DNA from: Sindora glabra
Taxonomy: Eukaryota > Streptophyta > Magnoliopsida > Fabales > Fabaceae
Assembly (NCBI GenBank): GCA_020226215.1
Contig: CM035227.1
Coordinates: forward strand, 104,205,732-104,269,731
Direction: 5' to 3'
Length of the DNA stretch: 64,000 nucleotides
A model generated the notes under the pieces. The model was not told the DNA's origin and ran no database searches. It was given only the letters and a program-made list of their open reading frames with translations. The position numbers and the translations under genes are program-made. Below, in pieces: positions 22,871 to 35,868 of this stretch (positions within the stretch are counted from its first letter, which is position 1; the number at the start of each line of letters is the position of its first letter).

Positions 22871-24417
22871 TATATTTCCATCCTACATCTCACATTGTGA
22901 TTGGTAAAAAGGAGATGTTCGTACTTCGTATGCATGATATTTGTATTCCTATCAACTATAATATAGTAAATTACTAATTATTTATGACCTCATTCTAGAA
23001 CCTTTTGTTTGTATGGTGATAAGCTTATCGTTTGACATTTTACTGTCATGGCCGTATTCTGTAATCCAAAGTATTGTCATTATTTTCCGCAAAACTTGAA
23101 CTATACTATCCAAGTGGAAAAATGTTGAAACAAAATTGTGGACTAGTATAATCCATTGTTTTTAGTTGAACCTTGGATTACCAAAATGTCAAAATAATAT
23201 GCAGTATATTGTAATCCAATCTTAATAATTGTATTTGTTGGGTTTCTGTAAATGCACCAAGGCCATTAGTGCAGTTTTATGTTCTATGGGTTTTGTTTAT
23301 TAGGTTACTGATGATGAAAATATAAACCTAGTTCCAATCCACAAGAAGAGGTACCTGCTGTCATCCTTAGTATTTGTACATGTGACTGCCCCACTGAGAT
23401 TATAGTTTCTGTTGATAGTAAATTAGGGAATGCCCCGTTAAGATGATAGTTTCTATTGACAATAAATTAGGGAAAAGAGTCACCTCCTAAAATTTTTTCT
23501 TTCTATGGGACCAGGTATTGCATCTATTGATATCAGGTTATCCCAAAGGTGTGTAATTATTATAGATCTATAATTTTATATTTATGCATGCTGTAACATG
23601 TAATGAAATATATATTTTGCTATTGGCCTCTATTATTTTTCAACAACTAGAGCATCACGACCGAGGATGCAACGAGCTAGCCATAAAAGCACGAAGAAGG
23701 TAGGTGGTTGTTTCGTGCACATAATTCATTTTAGATCCTTCCACTCTTTCACTAATGCCATTGCTATGAACTAAGTATGCTGTCACGTAATCATAGACTT
23801 TTGAACGTTCAAAACTTTCTTGCTTTGAATTAACAAGGCCAAGGAACTGCATAAATTCTGGTACAGGTAAAAATAGAATAGTTTAAGGCAACTTCTTCCA
23901 CATATTTACAATTTTACACTGATTTTTTATAATGAAACAAGAAAGTCCAGTCCAAAAATCCTTGGTCCCCTTTTTTTCCATTGAATTGTTCTAATTATTT
24001 TTTTTCCTAGAGATGGTTTGAAATCTTGGTTGAAACATAACCAGCACTAGCTTCGGGATAAAACATGGGGAAAAAACAGACGACCGTGGACAGACATCAA
24101 CCATGGGCGGTCACCAAATTTTAGACAATGATAATACATTGAGATAAGGCATGCATCAAAACCAACAACTGCGAAGTCTTTGCTAAGCAAGTTGATCCCT
24201 GTAAAGCTGTAATCATTATTTTTCTCAACTTAAAGTTCAATATTTGTGATACAAAATGTTGTAAAACTAGAAAACAAAATTGGAACTAGTACAGAATAAT
24301 TATGTTCTAGACAACAACCATTCGATAGATGATTGAAGACTCAAAGCAATCCAAAGAACTCCTCCGATCAACAAAAGAAGAAATTAAAAGCAGAAACGTA
24401 AAAAAGTATGACTATTA

Positions 24418-27400
24418 CTAGTTGCCACCTTGTTCAAGCTTTTCAATTTCTTCACGGTTCTTCTGTCCAGCCTCCATGCGGTCTCTTTCGGCTTTCTCCT
24501 CATCCTCAATTTGATCGAGTTGATCAAATTCCTTTGTTGCTGCCATTGCTTTCACTACAGGATCTCTTAGCTCTGATATCAATCCCCCACCAACTCTGTA
24601 CTCTTCCTCATCTCCAATCAGGAACAGCCGCTGGTCTGGGCCAGAAGCCATGGGAACATCAACAGCCAACAGCTTCATATCATACTGCATATGAAAATAA
24701 CATCAAATATCTTATGTCAATAAGCCCAGAAACATCAGGTATCTCTTTGCAGTTTACCTTTCATAAACAATATATAGGAATAATTGTTACAGAAAACAAA
24801 CATTAACAGCCAACAATAATTCGGGTATCTTGCTAGTTTTCATAATGACGGGGGCAAGAAAAAGGTAAACTTACTATGCAGATCAATTACGATGCCATCA
24901 ACATCTCAAGTTACTTTCCACTCCCACTTCCCTGTCTCTTACACGTGTGCAAAATGTGTGTGGCTTGCATACTTATGTATGAGAGAGAAATCCATATTTA
25001 CAAAAGTATAATGCCCAGAGAGGGACAGAAGCAAAACCACCCTTGGTAGCACAAAAAAAGGCATAAAATTCCTAAGGTTAAAACCACAGGCATTGCTGGA
25101 TGACCAAAGAAAGAGGCAGAGGTTGCTATGACAACCACCACCACTGTCTATTCTGTGATGGAACAGAAGCCAATTAATTAGTAACCCAATCCTCACAAAC
25201 CTTAAGCTTTTACTCAGCCACATCTTCTTCTAATTATGCCTTACTTAAAGCAATAATGAATCCATCAAAACCCCCATACAATACGACATTCCTCACCCAC
25301 ATCAATTCAATCTTGCAGAAGAAATCCCTACTTCCCAAACACACAAACTTCTCTTCTTATCATCCAACCAAACATCTGTTGCGTTTTCGTTTGGCTGCAC
25401 ATATAGTCATATACAATAAGGGAGTTTATAACTGGATGCATAGGCTAGATCCAAGCTCGTGTTGCTCCAGAGGACATAATTTTAATAAATGAATCAAAGC
25501 AGTGAAGTGGAACTACTGATCACTTATATGAATTCAAGAAAATGGAGATATAAAACCTGAAAAATATGGAAAAAGCAATATACCGAGGTTGACAGTAAAT
25601 AAAGTATTTGATGTTGAAACTTTGGCACTCAGACAGAACAAGAGATATGATACTTGCAAATCTGTACAAGAGTAAGGAATTCTGTGGTAATTTCATAGTA
25701 TAAACAGAAGAAAGTCAATATACCTGGCCCTTCTTTTTCTTCACTTCGACACTGACTAGACCCTTTCCCTCAGAGCCAGTTATTGGGAAGATGAGAAAAC
25801 AACGCTTGCTTCTAATACGAGGTTTGAATTTCTTTAATGTAATCCCACCTCCTGACATCACAAAGGCTCTTAAATCAGTTCCTGTAAGTGGGGCGCCCAT
25901 GACTTCAAGAATCCCAGCAGATGTGTTCAGTCGTCTCATGGCCATTCTATAAATTTTGTCAGGGTTGATTGTGAATCTTGAACGAATATACAAACCCTTA
26001 AAAGATTCAGAGGAATAAAATAATTAGATAATGCATATATTGATGCATGGTTAAATTTCAATAGGCTCCCCCGGCATTAATTCATGCTTTTATAGTAAAA
26101 TGCATATTTCTGATCCTGTGATTCTTCAGTGTACATGAACCTGAAACCAACAAAACTATTTCACAATGATTTTTAAAGTCAAACCAAGAGATTTATATTC
26201 AATTTTTTTTTTATTTTTTATTTTTTTGGGGGGGGGGAGGGGATGTGAAGCTCGAACGTGGGATGAGTGCAGATCAATCACTAGTATGATTCTTGATATA
26301 CTAAATAAGCAAGCAAACCAATAAGCTAGTAACAGATATCTGTACTCTAGACGTCTAATGCATTGCTGCCACCAACACTCAGAATGAAGATCTGCAGAAA
26401 ACAAAATCCACGAGGCAATATGACAGTCAAGTAAATGCAGTTTTTCTGGATTGAAATTATTTTTCTGTAAAATGACACCATCGAAGTTTAAATCAGATCC
26501 AAATGTAGAAATAACACACGGTATATTCACTAGAAACTTTTAAACATCTTAAGAAAATGATTTGATCGAGCCATAGGTGGTTAATTTTTCATCTCATGTT
26601 TATCTACTCCTCAACTGCATATAAGCAGGAAAAAGACACAGACACATGAATTTCACAAACTAGTATAGGATTTAGTGAAATGAATAGATTATAACAGAAA
26701 AGCTAGTAACCTTCAAGAAACATCAGAGGAAAAAAAAGGGGTATGTAGGACATTCAATAGAACTTACAGCAAAAACGACCATAGCAGAAGAAAGGGCAAG
26801 GAACCCATACTTAGCCATGCCTTCCGAGAGATGGACGAATGTGTTTGCAATCCCAAACATAATTCTCCAAAGCAAAGCACAAACCACAACTCCAGCAGCT
26901 CCCAACAGAAACGGGTAATTCCTCCTATAAAATGACTCAAATTGCAAACCAATAGCTTCACTATATCTGGATAACGCAGAGCTCACTGCAGTTACCGGCT
27001 TATCCAACACCTTCTTCCTTAAACCTCCATTGACATTACTGAAATCCGAAGACTTAGCGGAGAAGAAGCGAAACCCAGCATACTTCTCAATCTGATTAGG
27101 GAAGGGCAGGACACGGCAAGAGAATGCCCGAGGAAGTCGTCTTGCAGACTCGGGCGGTGATGCCAAAGATGAGTAGCTTGCCCGCGAAGCCCCAACCACC
27201 TCCGAAAAGTGGGAAATTTGCTGCGGCAATGATAATAATCGGAGAAATGTACCATTTGAGGGAGCTGGATTTGCAGCAAACGAGTGAGAATGAGAGGGTA
27301 AAAGCTCCGATTGGGTCAAATTGGTGATATTGGAGAATCCAACTGAGGGATCAAGCAAATTTGAAGAAGGCGATGAGGAGGAACGAGTGGTTGCGAATGG

Positions 27401-27535
27401 AATCCGAAGAACAGGGCAGCAACTTGGTGACGAAGAAGAAGAAGAAGAATTGGATTGGGAGAGTTTAATCCGGTGAAGATGGTGGTTGTGTTGCCGGAGC
27501 AGACCTTGGATGATTGCTTGCGAAGGTCTTGACAT
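24418..27535 (-). CDS. Mitochondrial membrane protein of the COA1/TIM21-like type, three exons
   Basis: Exons on the minus strand: 27535-26768, 25996-25724 and 24684-24418, joined in phase 0, giving about 435 residues. An in-frame ATG at 27559 would add eight residues. I preferred 27535 (MSRPSQ...) because the Arg/Ser-rich, acid-poor sequence after it looks like a mitochondrial presequence. Seen: Ser-rich N-terminal third; a membrane helix in YPFLLGAAGVVVCALLWRI; a second in KYGFLALSSAMVVFAGLYI; then a soluble domain with LNTSAGILEVMGAPLTGTDL, a glycine patch, FPITGSEGKGLVSVEVKKKK and YDMKLLAVDVP; then RLFLIGDEEEY and an acidic, Lys/Glu-rich C-terminal helix. The pattern of helix plus G-x-P-L...G.KG.V.VE...W/YxxxxL.V resembles COA1 (cytochrome oxidase assembly) and TIM21 (import) domains. 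I do not recognise a named plant gene. Gene structure is strong; function is inferred. Confidence 0.85.
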
Positions 27536-27559
27536 TTGCCTCTCAATCAGCCAGCACAA

Positions 27560-30500
27560 GCACTACGTCGAGATGGATCAACAAGATACCGGATTGCTTA
27601 CAAAAACATGAATCTTAATTTTGTCGAACTCCATTAAGAACAATTTGCACATAGTATTCCATTGTTCATGCAACGAACCTGGGCATAACCGAAGCGCAAT
27701 AGAAGGACCCTTCCATCCAAATTTGATTCTTTAAACGGCCCTTCTAATGCATCGTTTGGAATCAAAGTTTGAAGTTGATTTTTTTTTTTTTTTTGCCATA
27801 AATTAATTTGATTTCAGTAATACTGAAAATAAATTTTGTAAATTTTGGTGTGAAAAATAATGACTTCAAAATAAATTTTACCGAAACAAAATTGTAATTG
27901 AAATGAAAATTTCTTTAACATAAATTTAAATATTATTCAAAAATTCAATTTTGAAGTAAAATATCATTTTAGAATTAAAAAATATTACTTTTAGGGATTA
28001 ACGAGCAAAAGTAATCCTGTATACCGTATAGTTTAACTCATGCAACACTCAAATTTATTTTAAAACTTTTTAGTTATTTTATAAGCAATTAAGTAAGTCA
28101 AAGTAAATGAACTTTTTTAAAAATATTTTAATATTAACCTTTGAATAATTTTTTATATATAACTCAAAATTTATTTATTTATTTTTCACAATACTTATTT
28201 CATATGAAAATAAAGTCAAAAAAATTTTCATAAATTGATTATTTACTTAAAATGGTTAAAAAATAAAAAAGTTATAATCTTTACAAGTCAAAATTAAGAA
28301 ACTAGTTTTTCACGGTCTTATATTTTAGACTTTTGTCCCTTATTTTAGTTATATGTCAAAATTTATTTAAGATATTAGCATAAAACTAGTGTCATTTAAA
28401 AATAGATTCAAATATATTTTCAACAATAGGTGATTTACCAAAAATAAATGTAATAAAAAAATATTATGATCTTTCAAAATCAAGTTAACCAATTTATCCT
28501 AATATAATTAATTATAGAGTTTCAAAGGCTATTCAAACACTTCATAATCAATTATGAAATGAAAATTGCATGTTTAAAGCCCTAGATGCATTTTGAAAAG
28601 ATAAATAATGCACAATCAATTAAACATCGCATAAGTTCATTAAATCAATTGATATAAAGGCATTTCACTTGACTAAAACTCATTTTAACACTTCCAAACT
28701 CTCTCAAAAACATTTCCTCCTTCTTCTTTAATAAACCCAATGCCTTAATTCCTCTATTTCTTATCTCTTTCTCGTTCTCCTTCCTCAAGTTTAAACTACT
28801 TTGAATCATATCTCATGTCCAAAATTTTTCATTTAAGCTCAATAATTGAGCTTATCTCTACTCCATAAACTTTTGAGAAGTTTAAGTGATTTCATCACAT
28901 TTTTCCAAGATTTCACTAAACTCTTGGTAAAATTTCTTTAATTATCTCTTAATTACTAACTCTATTAAAAAAATCTAGTTTATTTTTTACCTTCTTTATA
29001 TTAAACTAATTGAAGGGCCCCAAATCCTAGAATCCACAAATTAGTTCAAATATTTCTTCCACTCATTTGGTGAGTGACATTTTCCTAAATTTCTAATTTT
29101 AATTTTTTCTATTTTAATACAATTATGCTTAAGATTTCACTTATAATTATTAAAGCTAAATCTTGAACTATAATGTGACAAATGATGGAATTTATGAAGG
29201 ATTTAGAAGGTTTAATATTGTAAATAAGATATTTGTTAGTCTAATGTTGATGATTTGATAATGAATAAATAGCAAAATCCTACAAATTGTCGAGGATGTT
29301 CACGAAATAATCAATTATAAAGGTAAGGTTGTGTTATACCACAAGTAATATTTAAAATTTTATTATAATAAAAAAAATTAAGATACTTAATTTGAAATTA
29401 ATGAGGATAATTAAATTATATCTATGCTACTAATGTGAGATGTAAATATTTTAAATTTTCACCAAATTAATATTATTATGATTATATTTAATAAAAGCGT
29501 TACTGAAATTTTTCTATATTATTTATTGGATGATGCAAAAGTTAAGAGTATAGAATTTATGAAATATATGTATCAGCTTTTGTAAATAACTTTTATTCAT
29601 AGATTTGCAAATTTAGGAAAATATAATCATAATTTGGAATGTGATGAGTTATGATATAAACATAAATGAATATATATATATACTTATAATTAAATAAATT
29701 ATTCTTCTAATAATTTTGAGAAGTGAAATATTTAAGTTAAGATTTTAAATTTATTTCGAAGGAAGGCTCTTATAAGATATAAAACTCTAAAGTGAAAATA
29801 AATGACTAAGATGAAATCAGGTAGAAATGGAAAGATAAGATTTAAAGGAGATGTGCTTATAGTTCATCAAGAAGTATCGAATCAAAACTCTTACTTTTTT
29901 CATTTTTTCCCTTTTCTTTTCCTTCTCAGCATTCCCATTCTCCCTTTTCTTTATTTTTTTCTTTCTTTCTCTTTTCTCCATTTCTCTCTTTTCCATCACT
30001 GCTCAACGTCAAAACTAGCCTATTCTAACTGTCACATAGCTGTCATTTGCCATGCTACCTTCACGTATGCCATCTACACCCAATAGTGGTGTGGATTTGA
30101 CTACAATAGTTGTCAATCATGGTAGAACTCATGGTAAAGCAAGGCTTTTGGACCTTTGTTTCTTCAATCAAAGTTTTGATGCCTTTCTACCACCATTAAT
30201 CTTAGGAAGAGGTAAGTTGATCTGCATCCTTGAACTTCAACATTTTTGTTAATTTAAGTTTGATCCAAGAAACTTTATTTATGTAAATTTTGAAATAAAT
30301 GATGATAGCTTGGAAAATATGATTTTTATGCTATAAATTGTTAAAATAGCATGATTAAAACCTTTTTATGCCACCAATCTTAATATTTTTAGATGATTTG
30401 AACTTAAGTTAAGAAAATGCATTTTTATACATACTTTGAGAAACTTGATAATGACTTAAAAATATAAGAATGTTATGTTATTAAATGTTAGAATAGCATA

Positions 30501-33068
30501 TGTATAACATAAAAAGATCATAAAGCTTTAATATTTATATTTAAGTAGCTTTGATCTAAGAAAAAGTTTCTAAAATATCAAATTTGATTTCTTTGAAATA
30601 AAGTTGAAAATATTAAAAATTTAATGTGGTTTTATAAAAAGATGTGAATAAATCATTCTTGGAATAGAGGTTCTAATATTCTAATCATTTTATACTTTGA
30701 TTTAGAAAATTTCTCATTTATTAAAACTTTTAATTTTTTAATGATAAATTTAAAAATAAAGAAAATGATGATTTAGGATGATTAAGTGACATAAAATAAG
30801 CTTCCTTAAAGCTTTAAGTTCAAATAATTCTATCTTTATGGTTTTGATTAGAAAATTCCTAAATTATGGCATATTTTGATTTTAAAAGCTAACAACAAAA
30901 AATGTAAAAAAAAAAGATGATCTAAAATACTATCATGTCATGATTTGAACTTAGAATCATAATGTTTAGGAAGAAATAAGTATTACCTATGTATTCATAA
31001 TTTATCTTTGTAAAAAAATTTGTGATTAAGAAGAGAAGGGAAAGATAAACCTAGATACTCTGGAATTTCATGAAAGAAGTAGATGAACCATGAAAGAAGT
31101 AAATGAACCCTATCAAGTGAATATATATCTCACCCAACTAGAGTTTTAATTAAACTTCTTACTTCTCTTCACATAAAGATACTTTCATGTTCATGATTGT
31201 GGTATAGAAATTACAAGATTTTATAGTCATTTATTTATAACTATGATATATTTGTTATTCTCCCATTTGGAAAACCCTAAAAAATTATTAATAATGGATG
31301 ATTATATTCTTGACACATTTGGTTAAGTGCTTTACTCATAATTAATATGAATAAGATATTTTCTTTTAAAGAATATGGATAGTTAGCCTCTTGAAATCTA
31401 TATAATAAAAGTATGATCTTGTTATTACTAGTTACAATACCGCATATATGTAAAATTGTAGTAATATATGTATGGTTATTCCTTAGTTATGAATAAAGGA
31501 TGCATTATGAACTATATTATGATACACGTCATTGTTTGTAACCATGCAAAAGCGTGGTGTTATTGCTTTATATTAATGTGAATTTTGATATTGACTTGTA
31601 GTTATAAATTATTGATTTTATGTCTTAATTGTATTATAAAATATGGTATGTAAAGATTGAGTTCTAGTTGTAAATTATGCCACAAGCAGTATTAAAATTA
31701 TGAAATATGATAGGGGTGATAATGCGAATATCAGATAGAAAATTTCTGATAATAAGGTGGATATGATACAAGATTGATTTAGGAAAAATAAGGATAAAAA
31801 GGTAGATAGAGTATAAAATTGGCCTAAGAAGTAAAAGATAGATTTATGTGTATTTATTATGAAATGATATGTATTGTAATTTGACGTTGAAATTTACTTG
31901 TCTTTGAAATATTTTTTATTTGATATAATTGTAATAATTTAATTATAAATGGGCTTGATTAACCATTTGAAAGTCTGATAACTACCTAGAATGAGTTATG
32001 TATGTAATACGATAATGATACTATGTAAATTGAAAAGTTAAGATGATTACAAATTATAATATGGAATAGAGAATTTGAGCTATATGTAGGTAAACACATC
32101 AACCTGAGAATTGATATTGTGAGTTATAACACCCAAGAATTTAGCTTGTAATGGTTTTCAATTTTGAGATTTAATTAGCATATAACCATCTCATATCATT
32201 CATTTCGCATATGGTTATGATAAATATAGACTCACTAAATTCTCATAACCTATTCTATTTATTTTTAACATTTTCAAGTAAAAATAAATACTTTCGAGGT
32301 TCATTATATCTATAAAGAATTAAAAATCATCTTGTTAAGAGATATTGATAGATGGATTAGGATTGGGAGTGACGTTGTTAGTTTTTGTATAAATATCATG
32401 TGTTTTGAGGTTGTGTAATATTATATGTATTATATATTATTCTTAAATTTGTAAAGAATTTACAGGTTTCATGATTTTTGACTTATGGCCTTCGAAAAGT
32501 GTCAAAAAACAAAGGAAATTCTATCTATTTTCTTGTAAAAATTTATAACAAAATTGAATCACCATAAAAATAAGATTTCTGGTGAATAGAACTAAAGTAA
32601 ATAGTGTTAAGATTAGTAAAAATTGAATAGCAAATCTACACCGATTATAATTGGGTTTAGGTTATAATAAGTTGCCTCTACCCCATTATAACTAATTATC
32701 CTTGTATAAATGTTAACATAATCGATTATGTAATCAATTACTATATGTTAGAGTTGCTTTTGTCTATTTATAATCAATTATACTTTATTCTCTTCAATGT
32801 CTACTTATTTCAAGAATCCTAAAAGCTTTAGATTATCCTATGATCACAATATGAATATATATACTTAAGCTAAATGATAAATGGGTACAATGAAATTGTG
32901 CAAAAAGGCATGATAATCCTATGCTTCATGAAGTTATGTTATGGTTGGATATTATAACAAATAGACTTATTAATACTCTTGTACATATATTTCTGTAAAT
33001 ATATTGTGTGGTATTTTATTTGTTTTTGGATTAACAAAATAGAAAAAGTATTAGCTCTTATATGTATA

Positions 33069-33110
<42 letters not shown>

Positions 33111-35868
33111 ATTGGATGAATTATTATTATGGCTTGAAAATAAAGTGTTAGTTGAGGAATCTGTTGACAAGTTATTAAACTATACTGTGATTAAGATCAA
33201 ATGTTATTAAGGGAGATAATATTCATATTATGACTACATGCACTTGATTCACGTACCCATTTGTAAAGAAATAAGATGAAAGGATAAGATTAAATTTGTA
33301 AAAGGATAAGGATGACCAAAAATCATAAAAAAAAAATTATTCAATCATTATGTTTAGATATTTCATTAATTACTCAAAAAAATTTATATTTATTATTAAA
33401 ATTATGAATAAAATTAATGGAACATTGAAGTGATACTTTTAATTTTAGTATTCCATTATGAAAGTTCGCTTTGATATGCATATATGTACATTCTTAGCAT
33501 TATGGTAATGCTGATAGGTAAATTTGGATTTCCTTCTACATATGTAACCCTTCTTTATACTAAGGTATGAATACTTCTTCTTTATTATAGATGAGACGTA
33601 AGTTAGATTATTTTTTCTAAAATTTTAACTATAATGCTATATGAATTATAAATTTAAATTATAATTTATTTAAAATGATTGCTCACTAAATTCCTTTAAA
33701 ACTCACTAAGTTTTCTTTTTATTTCCTTTCTTTTTTATAAAACTTTTCCTCTTAAATGTTAAATAGTTTAAAAATAGGTTTACTTGAGGATATTAGCATT
33801 AAAGTAAGCTTTAAGGGGATAGTTAGATTAGATACATGTAAAGGCATTTTGTTGTGTGGTCAATTAAAATTTAATCATATTTAACTTTAGTGGTAACTTC
33901 TCATTAAAAGAAATGAACTGTTGTATTGCTCATACACAAAGAACCTTTGTAGTGATTGCTTACGATATAGGTTATCTATAATGATTACTTACGCCAATCC
34001 CATACTTTAAGATAAATTATAACAACACAATTCTGCAAAAGTTAAACTTCAATGTTTAAAAATAATATTAAAAATATTATTTTTAATTTTATAAAATGTG
34101 TTCCTCTATTTTAAATAATTGAAATTACATGAAGTTTAATGAAGAGATTGATTTCGATGTAATAATGATAAAAATAAGAACAAAATAAATAATGACATAT
34201 AAATGATACAATTAGAACAAACATTAAGATAAAATCAACCAATATCTCCTAAAGGCTTAGGTAACAAATCATCAATTTTTTCCCCTCTTATGTCACCAAA
34301 AATAGTTACATCATTTGAAATATATTTTTCATAAAAAAAATCTTATATACTCTTGCATAAATAAAGAAATAATACCTTATTTTCATATCTTATTATTAAG
34401 AGAAAATAATACTGAAAATTATAATAATAAAAAAAATAATTTCAAAGTTAACTTTTGCAAAACTATTTACATTTAACATAAAATATATAAAAAAAATTAT
34501 TTTCTTAACAATTTTATAACTATATTCATATGAAAGATACTTTTTATTAAAACAAAAAAAAAAAACTTAAATTTAAGATGTTCAAACAAATCTAAAAAAA
34601 AAAAGAATTACTATGAGAAGGTTAATATGCCTTTTTAATTATAAAAGACATACTTACATTATGGCTGCATGAATAAAGAAACAAATATCCCAACATGGTA
34701 ATTATATATTATATACTTTCTATTAACCAAGAATTCAAATTTAATCCAAATATAAATCAATTCTATATTATCATTTATTAATGTGTTATCATATCATTTA
34801 AAAAATTATTAAAACTCTTTTATTATTAATAAAAAATTATTTTTGATATTAATTTCTAATGAAATATTATCTTTTTATTCATCAAATTTAAACTCTAAAA
34901 CAAATACTTATATTTCAAAAATATATGTAATCATTTATTAATCTAAAATTAAAATTAATAAAAAAAACTAATATTTTCTGAAATTTTTAAAAAAGATTAA
35001 AGGGGACAAATTTTAACTTTTTTTTAATAGTTTAAAAGTGCAATTTGTAAAATTTTTAACTTTAAAAAGGCAAAATATCACTCCAAAAACACTTCATACA
35101 ATAAACAATGCCACTGCTTGGTGATCTAAAAGAAGAGGTTAAATGGCAGAGACTTCCGTCCATTAGGTAAGAATACATCTATTTCGCATCGAGACCATGA
35201 GACCCTGTATCTAGATACTATAATCAAACCCACGAGATACGATTATCTTGGACTCGTTGGTCATGGAATTCACTATTTTATTAAATAGACAACTAAATAT
35301 TCTCTACCCAAATACCTTCAATTATTTCTTTTAGCTAGGAAGAAAATTTCTTCGTTATTCCTTCATGAGTTTTATTCTATAATCCAAATAATTAACTCTT
35401 TTCATATTTCATTCATTTATGCATTTGACATCAACCATTCCCTCCAATTCTTGATAAGGATGAAACATGCAAGTTTTTTAATTTCATATCTTTACCAAAC
35501 ATACTATTTACTTGTATTTATTCATATTATATGAAATATATAAATATCATACACCAGAATTTTATGAATACTCAACATCTGTATGTAATTAAGTGCTTTA
35601 ATAAGGAATACAAACCCCATGTTAAGATTCATCGAATGATACCAAAACTCTGACTAGAATATTATATATAATCTTTTACCATTTTTAATCTATAGCAGAA
35701 GAAAAAGAAAGTATCAGAATGGCGACAGAACATATAATTCATTCCGCTGAATGTAGCATGAACTGAAAGCAACTCATCACAGTTTAATGGAGTACCCAGA
35801 ACACATAATAAACATAAATCCAATCTTACAACAACTTCCATTCAAACTAATCTTCAGCAACAAACAGC
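27560..35868. other. AT-rich gene desert with probable decayed retrotransposon sequence
   Basis: Eight kilobases with no recognisable coding exon on either strand. Only the first few hundred bases (promoter of the mitochondrial protein gene) and the last hundred (RPL10 3' UTR) have a clear role. Segments with repeated ACTCACTAA (about 32230 and 33700), or with several TAATCAATTA/TAATCGATTA words (about 28500-28680 and 32690-32790), resemble LTR or leader pieces of old LTR retrotransposons. No primer binding site, polypurine tract or gag-pol frame was found. A 20-bp duplication (GAAAGAAGTAGATGAACC type) lies at about 31072-31109. A 285-base frame at 29802-30086 has no recognisable domain. Confidence 0.4.
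33070..33109. repeat. (TG)n microsatellite
   Basis: About 20 TG units without interruption. Confidence 0.95.

Larger units (their letters stand above)
18617..24417. other. Intergenic region, AT-rich, with candidate inverted-repeat elements
   Basis: The first few hundred bases are the upstream region of the LRR kinase, and the last few hundred should contain the 3' UTR of the mitochondrial protein gene. Between them I see two candidate TIR elements (20851-21977 and 22529-22870), listed separately. Short frames at 18794-19069 and 23655-23852 have no recognisable domain or supporting context. No gene is supported. Confidence 0.5.

Noticed and set aside
23655..23852. 65-codon minus-strand frame near 23.7 kb
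   Set aside because: It has flanking AG/GT dinucleotides but no recognisable domain, partner exon or homologue that I know.
24408..24806. 132-codon plus-strand frame
   Set aside because: It is antisense to the last exon of the COA1/TIM21-like gene, which has proper splice sites and conserved composition.
29802..30252. Overlapping plus-strand frames near 30 kb as a possible small membrane protein
   Set aside because: The hydrophobic part comes from a CT/TTTC-rich low-complexity tract. There are no supporting splice sites or conservation evidence.
35100..35270. Less AT-rich patch resembling a coding exon or tRNA
   Set aside because: No frame gives a recognisable product and no tRNA cloverleaf or B-box could be formed.
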